A DNA stretch of 21,061 nucleotides. Source: a virus. Under the pieces are notes generated by a model. That model saw only the letters and a list, made by a program, of their open reading frames with translations, did not search any database and had not been told where the DNA came from. Positions within the stretch are counted from its first letter, which is position 1; each line of letters starts with the position of its first letter. Of the stretch, positions 1 to 4,485 are shown in pieces. The stretch covers positions 1 through 21,061 of IMG/VR virus record IMGVR_UViG_3300030060_004233; one strand, written 5' to 3'. The position numbers and the translations under genes were made by a program.

Positions 1-7
1 GCACATC

Positions 8-45
8 ACGGGTAGTAACCTCACATACTACCCGTTATAATAATT
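8..45 (+). terminator. Hairpin terminator before the first gene
   Basis: A perfect 10-bp inverted repeat (ACGGGTAGTA at 8-17, TACTACCCGT at 26-35) encloses an 8-base loop and runs directly into an AT-rich tail, TATAATAATT. It fits a rho-independent terminator for a gene ending left of the window, although the tail is mixed A/T rather than a clean T run. The tail contains TATAAT, so the element may also act as a promoter (see 35-50). Confidence 0.7.
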
Positions 46-50
46 ACATA
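35..50 (+). promoter_or_regulatory. TTATAATAA-TACATA box, copy 1 (possible -10 element)
   Basis: TTATAATAATTACATA lies at the 3' foot of the hairpin at 8-35. It recurs with one mismatch (TTATAATAAGTACATA) at 359-374, soon after another hairpin and again just upstream of a small gene. It contains a perfect sigma70 -10 hexamer TATAAT (36-41), but no -35-like hexamer sits 17 bases upstream, because the hairpin arm occupies that place. A promoter is therefore an inference from recurrence and position. Confidence 0.4.
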
Positions 51-68
51 CACAAAAGGAGTTACTTC

Positions 69-320
69 ATGTTTCAAACAGCAATCAACCTCACAGACAC
101 ACCAAGAACAGAATATAATGGATGGTCAGACTGGACTACATGGAACTGTGCGTTATGGATCGGAGGGGACGAAGGTTTTTATAACTTAGCAAAAGATTAC
201 AGAAATTACGGAGACTTCGTTGAGTGCATCAAAGAAATCTATATGGACAAAACACCCGACGGAGCAAAGTGGGATGAAGCAGACTTTGGAGAGATGCAGG
301 AGATGATGGACGAATTATAA
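69..320 (+). CDS. Small phage protein with NGW..TWN..LW motif, function unknown
   Basis: This 83-residue protein carries the pattern NGWSDWTTWNCALW followed by DEG-x-YNLA (residues 17-41). I associate this pattern with a small protein family of unknown function that is common in tailed phages (I recall the name DUF7249 but could not check it). The C-terminal half is acidic (many D/E in 60-83). There is no signal peptide or membrane segment. The start is well supported: AAGGAG at 56-61 lies seven bases before the ATG. The gene sits alone between two hairpins (8-35 and 333-350), so it is probably a single-gene transcription unit. No enzymatic residues can be named. Confidence 0.8.
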   Translation: MFQTAINLTDTPRTEYNGWSDWTTWNCALWIGGDEGFYNLAKDYRNYGDFVECIKEIYMDKTPDGAKWDEADFGEMQEMMDEL

Positions 321-332
321 ACTGTCACACAA

Positions 333-350
333 GGGGTCACAACTGACCCC
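333..350 (+). terminator. Hairpin between the first two small genes
   Basis: A perfect 7-bp stem (GGGGTCA 333-339, TGACCCC 344-350) closes a 4-base loop, CAAC. It begins 12 bases after the stop of the 69-320 gene and is followed by ATTAACCATTATAATAA, which is AT-rich but not a T run. It is most likely a terminator or an mRNA 3'-end stabiliser for the 69-320 gene. Confidence 0.65.
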
Positions 351-358
351 ATTAACCA

Positions 359-374
359 TTATAATAAGTACATA
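359..374 (+). promoter_or_regulatory. TTATAATAA-TACATA box, copy 2 (possible -10 element)
   Basis: TTATAATAAGTACATA is a 15/16 match to the box at 35-50. It ends 12 bases before the ATG at 387. It contains TATAAT (360-365) with no convincing -35. As with copy 1, a strong hairpin lies just upstream. Its use as a promoter for the 387-1518 gene pair is inferred. Confidence 0.4.
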
Positions 375-386
375 CCACAGAACAGA

Positions 387-644
387 ATGAACAAAACTCA
401 AACACTCATCAACCGCATCAAAGAAAAAGAGTCCTTTTATGACGTTGCTTTTCTATGTGAAGACTTTGAAACTTTTGAAATTGAAGTTGCAGAGTGGGGA
501 GTAGATCACGCAGGGGGAGTTGACTTTGATGATCCAGAAGTAGACCGCAAACAAATGGATGCGTTCTTTGCCTCTTTCGGTTGCACCCCAGAGAATCCAC
601 ATCCTTGCAGTAAGTATGCGACAGCAGTTTATCAAGGTGCGTAA
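387..644 (+). CDS. Small acidic protein, function unknown
   Basis: I do not recognise this 85-residue protein. It has a short basic N-terminus (MNKTQTLINRIKEK), then an acidic central region rich in D, E and F with a DFDDPEVDRKQ segment, and a C-terminal stretch with two cysteines (FGCTPENPHPCSKYA) that could bind a metal or form a disulphide. There is no signal or membrane segment. No Shine-Dalgarno is visible (CACAGAACAGA precedes the ATG). The TAA stop at 642-644 is one base before the ATG of the ligase-like gene at 646, so the two are almost certainly co-transcribed and probably translationally coupled. Base composition matches the downstream gene rather than the AT-richer structural genes. 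Confidence 0.7.
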   Translation: MNKTQTLINRIKEKESFYDVAFLCEDFETFEIEVAEWGVDHAGGVDFDDPEVDRKQMDAFFASFGCTPENPHPCSKYATAVYQGA

Positions 645-645
645 T

Positions 646-1518
646 ATGAAGAACTTACACATTGAACACCCAGAGGACACAATCTTAACAGGGGATCTAT
701 CTGTACTTGAAGCATTTGAATCAAACAATCATTACTCAGTTAAGATTGACGGATCGCCCGCAATCGTATGGGGAACTAACCCAGAGAACGGGAAATTTTT
801 TGTCGGCACGAAGTCCGTATTTAATAAGAGAACCCCAAAAATCAATTATACGAATGAGGATATTGAACGCAATCACGGGAACAACATTGAACTAAGTGGC
901 ATTTTGCACAGGTGTTTTAATTGCTTACCCCGTACAGACAGAATTTTTCAAGGAGACTTTATTGGGTTCGGTGGTTACAGAGATTACAAACCAAATGCAA
1001 TTAGTTACACATTTACCGAAGTTCAGAACACGGGAGTAGTCGTTGCACCTCATACAGAGTACACAGGGGAGACAATGAAAACAATGACAGCAGCACCCTT
1101 ATTGGATAAGTTGGGAGAGGGTTTTGTTCAACCTGATGCGTGGTTGTCTGAGTTGGGTGCAGGGCATAACATCTCACAGTTAATTCAGTTTGCCCGTCAG
1201 ATTGCTACACTTGTGGACTTTGCCACAGAGAAGGAGGCAAAACAAATTAAAATTGATCTCAATGCGTACATTCGTGACGGAGATGAGGTTGTTGCGGAGG
1301 AGTTCGCAAACTATCAGTTGGTGCGGTTGTGGTTACTTGTGAAGAAAATCAAGGAGGAGTTTATGCTCAGAATGAGAGACAATTTTGATGCTGATTGCTT
1401 CTTAGGTAATGAATACATCACAGGAGAAGGTTATGTAATGAGTGGACTTCACGGAGTCTTTAAGTTGGTGGACAGAGAGACCTTCTCTTATTATAACTTT
1501 AATATCATTCGTTCGTGA
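646..1518 (+). CDS. Putative covalent nucleotidyltransferase (RNA/DNA ligase-like fold)
   Basis: The protein has 290 residues. I chose the ATG at 646, one base after the previous stop, over an in-frame ATG at 559 that lies deep inside the preceding gene. The ordered motifs of the covalent nucleotidyltransferase superfamily (ATP-dependent ligases and capping enzymes) can be seen. KIDGS at 33-37 fits motif I, with Lys33 as the candidate adenylated lysine. GTKS at 54-57 follows, FQGDFIGFGG from 101 is motif III-like, EGYV at 261-264 fits motif IV, and FKLVDR at 272-277 fits motif V. It begins with an IEHPED.ILTGDL segment that I recall from T4-like marine phages, usually annotated as hypothetical. 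No OB-fold domain follows motif V, so it would be a minimal enzyme. Substrate (RNA nick, tRNA, DNA) cannot be told. A non-ligase nucleotidyltransferase is possible. Confidence 0.65.
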   Translation: MKNLHIEHPEDTILTGDLSVLEAFESNNHYSVKIDGSPAIVWGTNPENGKFFVGTKSVFNKRTPKINYTNEDIERNHGNNIELSGILHRCFNCLPRTDRIFQGDFIGFGGYRDYKPNAISYTFTEVQNTGVVVAPHTEYTGETMKTMTAAPLLDKLGEGFVQPDAWLSELGAGHNISQLIQFARQIATLVDFATEKEAKQIKIDLNAYIRDGDEVVAEEFANYQLVRLWLLVKKIKEEFMLRMRDNFDADCFLGNEYITGEGYVMSGLHGVFKLVDRETFSYYNFNIIRS

Positions 1519-1529
1519 TCACAGCAGTT

Positions 1530-1550
1530 GGGGGGTTAAACGCCCCCTTA
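1530..1550 (+). terminator. Terminator after the nucleotidyltransferase gene
   Basis: A run of six G (1530-1535) pairs with C5 (1543-1547) around a short GTTAAACG-type loop, 11 bases after the stop of the 646-1518 gene. TTATATAAAAA follows. The GC-only stem and its position support a transcription terminator closing the first gene block. The tail is weak. Confidence 0.65.
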
Positions 1551-1562
1551 TATAAAAACGCA

Positions 1563-1634
1563 CTGGGAACCTAACCTACAAAGTGTTACGGAAGAGAGAT
1601 ATAAGTTGCATTTCATATATAAAAATTTTCCCAG
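1563..1634. other. Intergenic stretch with a long-range inverted repeat
   Basis: In the gap before the gene at 1653, CTGGGAA (1563-1569) is complementary to TTCCCAG (1628-1634), with about 58 AT-rich bases between. This could fold the leader of the downstream mRNA, but seven base pairs over that distance is weak. No convincing -35/-10 pair was found here. Confidence 0.25.
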
Positions 1635-1652
1635 GTATAGATACAGTCAGAA

Positions 1653-1847
1653 ATGAAAAATGAAATCCACTACATGAAAAAAAATCCCGCAGAAATTTCT
1701 AGCATCATAGAGACCGATCCTGTTACTGGGGAATACTATACTATCATACCCGAATGGATAATGAATGAAATGAATTGGTACGAAGGAACACCAATTAATT
1801 TTAATTCGGATGGAGATGAAGTAGTCATCACAGACAAGGATGAGTAA
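1653..1847 (+). CDS. Small AbrB/SpoVT-like protein
   Basis: This 64-residue protein has the sequence pattern ETDPVTGEYYTIIPEWI...MNWYEGTPINFNSDGDEVVIT. It resembles the short swapped-hairpin (AbrB/MazE-like) proteins of phages: a 'D..TGE..v.iP....e..gW.eGt.l.....gd.v.i' arrangement of strand, helix, strand, strand. Such proteins bind DNA in cellular AbrB/MazE families. A DNA-binding role here is inferred only from resemblance, and no partner toxin is adjacent. An alternative start at 1674 would remove seven residues; neither start has a Shine-Dalgarno. The stop overlaps the next ATG (1840) by eight bases, indicating coupled translation. Confidence 0.65.
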   Translation: MKNEIHYMKKNPAEISSIIETDPVTGEYYTIIPEWIMNEMNWYEGTPINFNSDGDEVVITDKDE

Positions 1848-1986
1848 GAAAGAAGAATCCAAGTATTATGCAAAAGACCGAATGGAATATTTTCGAGAAT
1901 TTCATCGTGTAATTGCACCACCAGTTGTCAGAAAATTAGATGATGACAACGATTCCCTCGATAAGAATGTAACAAAAGAAATATAA
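1840..1986 (+). CDS. 48-residue charged protein, function unknown
   Basis: The ATG overlaps the end of the AbrB-like gene by eight bases, and the upstream ACAAGG may serve as a weak ribosome-binding site. The translation starts MSKKEESKYYAKDRMEYFRE and ends DDDNDSLDKNVTKEI. It is strongly charged, with a Lys/Tyr-rich helical N-terminus and an acidic tail. There are no cysteines and no membrane segment. The overlap arrangement and intact frame are the main support for it being real. I do not recognise a family. Confidence 0.5.
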   Translation: MSKKEESKYYAKDRMEYFREFHRVIAPPVVRKLDDDNDSLDKNVTKEI

Positions 1987-2000
1987 AGCAAACATTAAAC

Positions 2001-2029
2001 TTGTAAATAATTAAGATTAGTGATATATT
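2001..2029 (+). promoter_or_regulatory. Possible sigma70-type promoter upstream of the 48-residue gene at 2074
   Basis: TTGTAA (2001-2006, 4/6 match to TTGACA), a 17-base spacer and TATATT (2024-2029, 5/6 match to TATAAT) lie 44 bases upstream of the ATG at 2074. The AT-rich background makes chance matches likely, but the spacing is ideal and there is a gene-free gap here. Confidence 0.4.
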
Positions 2030-2073
2030 TGATAAGAGAGAAGTTCATATAAAGGTACTATACAGGAGGATTT

Positions 2074-2220
2074 ATGAGTGGTGACTCAGGATTAAATGAA
2101 ACTATTGTTTTCTATAGTTCAAAAATGACTATGGCAAAGGCAATAGTTTTAAAACATAAAGGAATTGTATTAGATCATAAGGTAATGAAAGCAATCAAAG
2201 AAACCGAACAAAAGAGATAA
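2074..2220 (+). CDS. 48-residue basic protein with strong ribosome-binding site
   Basis: A consensus AGGAGG at 2065-2070 lies three bases from the ATG, the best Shine-Dalgarno in the window, so a short gene is well supported. The product begins MSGDSGLNETIVFYSSKMTM and is followed by AKAIVLKHKGIVLDHKVMKA and IKETEQKR. It looks like a small alpha/beta protein with Lys/His-rich middle and C-terminus; no signal peptide or transmembrane helix. The family is not recognised. It may be transcribed from the candidate promoter at 2001-2029, separately from the glycosyltransferase gene that has its own promoter. Confidence 0.6.
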   Translation: MSGDSGLNETIVFYSSKMTMAKAIVLKHKGIVLDHKVMKAIKETEQKR

Positions 2221-2230
2221 AAGACTCTTA

Positions 2231-2259
2231 TTGACATTGTATAGATAATAGAGTATTAT
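2231..2259 (+). promoter_or_regulatory. Near-consensus sigma70 promoter for the glycosyltransferase gene
   Basis: A perfect -35 hexamer TTGACA (2231-2236), an optimal 17-base spacer and TATTAT (2254-2259, 5/6 match) are followed 22 bases later by the ATG at 2282. This is the best host-type promoter in the window. It implies expression by unmodified host RNA polymerase, unlike the late-type octamers in front of gp25 and gp8. Confidence 0.65.
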
Positions 2260-2281
2260 ATAATTATAATTGAACAATAGT

Positions 2282-3055
2282 ATGGCAAAGGGATTTACTG
2301 TTAAATCAGCAGCTGCGACTGCAAAAGCAAAGGCAAAAGCATCAGAAGAACCACAGTGGGATTACGATAAAGCAAAAAGAATGGTAGCAGGTAAGACAAT
2401 TGTATTTTGTCTACCAGGTCGAGGAGTATCATATACATTTCTAAAGAACTTTGTAACTCTATGCTTTGATCTTGTACATAACAAAGCAAGTATACAAATA
2501 TCACAAGATTATTCATCAATGGTAAACTTTGCCAGATGTAAGTGTCTTGGTGCAAATGTTCTTCGTGGTCCTGATCAGTTACCTTGGGATGGTAAGTTAA
2601 AGTATGATTATCAACTATGGATAGACTCTGATATTGTTTTTAATGTTGAGAAGTTCTATCAACTTGTGTTAATGGACGAAAAGATTGCATCAGGTTGGTA
2701 TTGTACAGAAGATGGAAGAACAACTTCAGTCGCTCACTGGTTAGATGAGGATGACTTCAAAGGTAACGGTGGAGTGATGAACCATGAAACCATCGACTCA
2801 ATCTCAAAGAGAACAAAACCATTTACAGTTGACTATGCAGGTTTCGGATGGTTACTGATCAAACACGGAGTATTTGAAGACAAGCAAATGCCTTATCCTT
2901 GGTTTGCTCCGAAGATGCAGGTATTTGAATCTGGTGCTGTTCAAGATATGTGCGGAGAAGATGTCTCATTTTGCTTAGATGCAAAGGAGGCAGGATTCCG
3001 TATTATGTGTGACCCTCGTATTCGTGTAGGACATGAAAAAACAAGAGTTATATAG
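2282..3055 (+). CDS. GT-A-like glycosyltransferase
   Basis: The product has 257 residues when started at ATG 2282; an in-frame TTG at 2270 is less likely. After an Ala/Lys-rich linker (residues 7-23), the body opens with TIVFCLPGRGVSYTFLKNF, a typical first strand and loop of nucleotide-sugar GT-A folds. It then has WIDSDIVF with a DxD metal/nucleotide-sugar motif at Asp115-Asp117, GEDVSFC at 225-231 (the acceptor-side ED motif) and a terminal GHEKT at 250-254 whose His could be the late metal ligand. The protein should therefore be a metal-dependent glycosyltransferase. Its acceptor (host surface glycan, phage DNA base or virion protein) cannot be told. No signal or membrane segment is present, so it should be cytoplasmic. 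The 61-residue gene overlaps its 3' end by 23 bases. Confidence 0.75.
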   Translation: MAKGFTVKSAAATAKAKAKASEEPQWDYDKAKRMVAGKTIVFCLPGRGVSYTFLKNFVTLCFDLVHNKASIQISQDYSSMVNFARCKCLGANVLRGPDQLPWDGKLKYDYQLWIDSDIVFNVEKFYQLVLMDEKIASGWYCTEDGRTTSVAHWLDEDDFKGNGGVMNHETIDSISKRTKPFTVDYAGFGWLLIKHGVFEDKQMPYPWFAPKMQVFESGAVQDMCGEDVSFCLDAKEAGFRIMCDPRIRVGHEKTRVI

Positions 3056-3218
3056 TATTTCTCACAAAGGTAAGATACTCTTTGAAGATCTTACCGAAGA
3101 GGAGTACTTTGAGAAAATGCAAGATCTTGCAGACCAATTTTTCGCAGATGGATCACCGCATCCACTCGAACTTGTAACCGATGTAAAATTTGAAGAATCT
3201 AATGGCAAAAACATTTAA
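3033..3218 (+). CDS. Small acidic protein of T4-like marine phages, function unknown
   Basis: This 61-residue protein is encoded in a frame overlapping the end of the glycosyltransferase gene by 23 bases. The pattern YSISHKGKILFEDLTEEEYF then MQDLADQFFADGSPHP looks like a small conserved family I associate with cyanophages (Y-x-I-S..G...F-x-DLT..EYFE). It is mostly helical by appearance and acidic in the middle. The overlap with genes on both sides suggests translational coupling in a glycosyltransferase - 61 aa - 45 aa - 229 aa run. The function is unknown. Confidence 0.7.
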   Translation: MKKQELYSISHKGKILFEDLTEEEYFEKMQDLADQFFADGSPHPLELVTDVKFEESNGKNI

Positions 3219-3339
3219 CACTGGAAATACTATCCAAAGTCATCCGAAAAAAACTCGACAAGGAAACGGAAAACACTCGAAATATGCCGCTACATCCCGT
3301 AACTCGGCTCGTAAAAGATCTAGAGGGCAAGGAAAATAG
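3202..3339 (+). CDS. 45-residue highly basic protein without acidic residues
   Basis: The translation begins MAKTFNTGNTIQSHPKKTRQ and ends ATSRNSARKRSRGQGK. Twelve of 45 residues are Lys/Arg and there is no Asp or Glu, so it should bind nucleic acid or acidic protein surfaces. The ATG overlaps the previous gene by 17 bases, and its TAG stop (3337-3339) is directly followed by the ATG of the next gene, a very tight arrangement that supports it being real. I recall similar 'MAK.F..GN...SHPKKTRQG' peptides in cyanophage genomes. It may be a minor head or DNA-associated protein, but this is inference. Confidence 0.65.
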   Translation: MAKTFNTGNTIQSHPKKTRQGNGKHSKYAATSRNSARKRSRGQGK

Positions 3340-4029
3340 ATGTCTACGTTGATTGCGAATCTACCTTCTTATGAAGTATGGGTAAGAAAAGAGTATTTGA
3401 CCGATCATAAGAGTGGTCACGGTGAATTTGTAAAGGGAGTCTGGGTATCTGCGAAAAGTATACCTGGTCGTGCGTTTTATTTTGAAACTTATTTACCAGA
3501 ATATGCTGCAATGTTTGATAAATTGCCCATTTCTGCGTTTACAACCGACCCAGAGACTCCTACACCTGATATGACACTGCATAATTTACAGTTTTGGAAC
3601 TGTATGGACTATGGTGTCGTTGCAGTTCAGAAGCAATTTATCGGTTCAATGCATTTTGAAGTGATGACAAGAGACTTTGGCAACCAAACAGGCACTTATA
3701 TTTGTACTTTAGACAATTATCACGAAAGTATTGATGCAATTGACTACTCTACAAGTGAACAACCTGCCGAACATAAGTCTCATAACCTCTTAGAGTTGGA
3801 CAATGGACAGTTTTGTCTTTATCCAAACAACAGAATGAGGATTTACGACAACAGTATTACACCAGAAACACCAAAAGTGCCTGATTTTAAGGTTTCAACC
3901 GTATATTATCAAGTTGAAAACGGTCATGACCGTGATGGATTGGGTTCAGAAGAGAATTATTTCTGGAAAACAGCAAAAGAACGTAAAACTGGTAACGTAG
4001 AAATACAAATTGAACCAGAATTAGGATAA
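3340..4029 (+). CDS. Conserved-type phage protein upstream of gp25, function unknown
   Basis: The protein has 229 residues and its ATG abuts the preceding stop. It is rich in aromatic residues (YEVWVRKEY, FYFETYLPEYAAMF, LQFWNCMDYGVVAVQKQF) and looks like a mixed alpha/beta soluble domain with a long Pro/Asp-rich linker near residues 175-190 and a polar C-terminus. There is no recognised catalytic motif and no signal peptide. I do not recognise a T4 counterpart. It is translated in one run with the small genes to its left but is separated from gp25 by two late-promoter octamers, the first of which overlaps its own stop codon. This places it at the boundary between the accessory and virion modules. 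Confidence 0.7.
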   Translation: MSTLIANLPSYEVWVRKEYLTDHKSGHGEFVKGVWVSAKSIPGRAFYFETYLPEYAAMFDKLPISAFTTDPETPTPDMTLHNLQFWNCMDYGVVAVQKQFIGSMHFEVMTRDFGNQTGTYICTLDNYHESIDAIDYSTSEQPAEHKSHNLLELDNGQFCLYPNNRMRIYDNSITPETPKVPDFKVSTVYYQVENGHDRDGLGSEENYFWKTAKERKTGNVEIQIEPELG

Positions 4030-4032
4030 ATA
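4025..4032 (+). promoter_or_regulatory. T4-type late promoter octamer, distal copy before gp25
   Basis: GATAAATA matches the T4 late consensus TATAAATA at 7/8 and overlaps the TAA stop (4027-4029) of the upstream gene. T4 late promoters need only this octamer at -10, read by the phage sigma gp55 with gp33 and the clamp gp45. A second copy lies 29 bases downstream. Confidence 0.45.
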
Positions 4033-4053
4033 ATATCATTTACAAAAAAGTGT

Positions 4054-4061
4054 CATAAATA
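4054..4061 (+). promoter_or_regulatory. T4-type late promoter octamer, proximal copy before gp25
   Basis: CATAAATA is a 7/8 match to TATAAATA, 22 bases upstream of the gp25 ATG. The distance suits a short 5' leader. Together with the exact match before gp8 it supports late, phage-directed transcription of the baseplate genes. Confidence 0.55.
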
Positions 4062-4083
4062 AAACAGGAAAACTCTTGTTTAA

Positions 4084-4485
4084 ATGGCAATAAAGCGGAT
4101 ATCGAGGGCATTTAAGGACATAAGTTTGTCATTTACCCCTCATCCAGTCACAAAAGACCTTACAATTCTCAAAAATGAGAATGCAATTAAGAAGTCTGTA
4201 ACAAATTTAATACAAACTATACCCACTGAGAGGTTTTTCAACTCAGTATTGGGGTCTGAGGTGCGTGATAGCCTATTTGACTTTGTAGATTTTGGTACTG
4301 CATCGGTAATTCAGAACCAAATAGAAATTACACTTGAAAACTTTGAACCTAGAATTGATAATGTAAGAGTTGAAGTAGAACCAAGACCAGATACGAATGA
4401 ATTTGAGGTTGCGGTATTCTTTAATATTGTAGGACAGGACATTCCCACACAAGAATTCACATTCATGCTCGAAGCAACAAGATAA
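4084..4485 (+). CDS. 25: Baseplate wedge protein gp25
   Basis: This 133-residue protein (T4 gp25 is 132) has the gp25 pattern: NAIKKSVTNLIQTIPTERFF, then GSEVRDSLFDF, a variant of the usual 'l.t..gER.f.p.fGs.l...lF' core. It is followed by C-terminal beta strands DNVRVEVEPRPDTNEFEVAV and a final FTFMLEA. gp25 joins gp6 and gp53 to form the wedge core and provides the handshake that starts tail-sheath assembly. The TAA stop is directly followed by the gp6 ATG, giving the gp25-gp6 order of T4-like phages. No good Shine-Dalgarno is seen (AGGA at 4066-4069 is too far). Late transcription is suggested by the two octamers just upstream. Confidence 0.92.
   Translation: MAIKRISRAFKDISLSFTPHPVTKDLTILKNENAIKKSVTNLIQTIPTERFFNSVLGSEVRDSLFDFVDFGTASVIQNQIEITLENFEPRIDNVRVEVEPRPDTNEFEVAVFFNIVGQDIPTQEFTFMLEATR

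Noticed and set aside
559-645. Upstream extension of the nucleotidyltransferase ORF to an ATG at 559
   Set aside because: It would overlap the 387-644 gene by 86 bases in another frame, and the conserved-looking sequence begins right after the ATG at 646.
453-728. 91-residue ORF on the minus strand
   Set aside because: It lies opposite two good plus-strand genes, has no ribosome-binding site, and its translation (Cys/Phe/Ile-rich) looks like a shadow.
1556-1652. sigma70 promoter using TTGCAT (1606-1611) before the AbrB-like gene
   Set aside because: No -10-like hexamer lies 15-19 bases downstream; the nearest TATAGA is 24 bases away.
2208-2230. Possible hairpin AAGAG...CTCTT at the stop of the 48-residue gene
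   Set aside because: Only five weak base pairs and no T run; not supportable as a terminator.
2270-2281. TTG start for the glycosyltransferase adding four residues
   Set aside because: The ATG at 2282 is a stronger start and neither has a Shine-Dalgarno; the extra residues add nothing recognisable.
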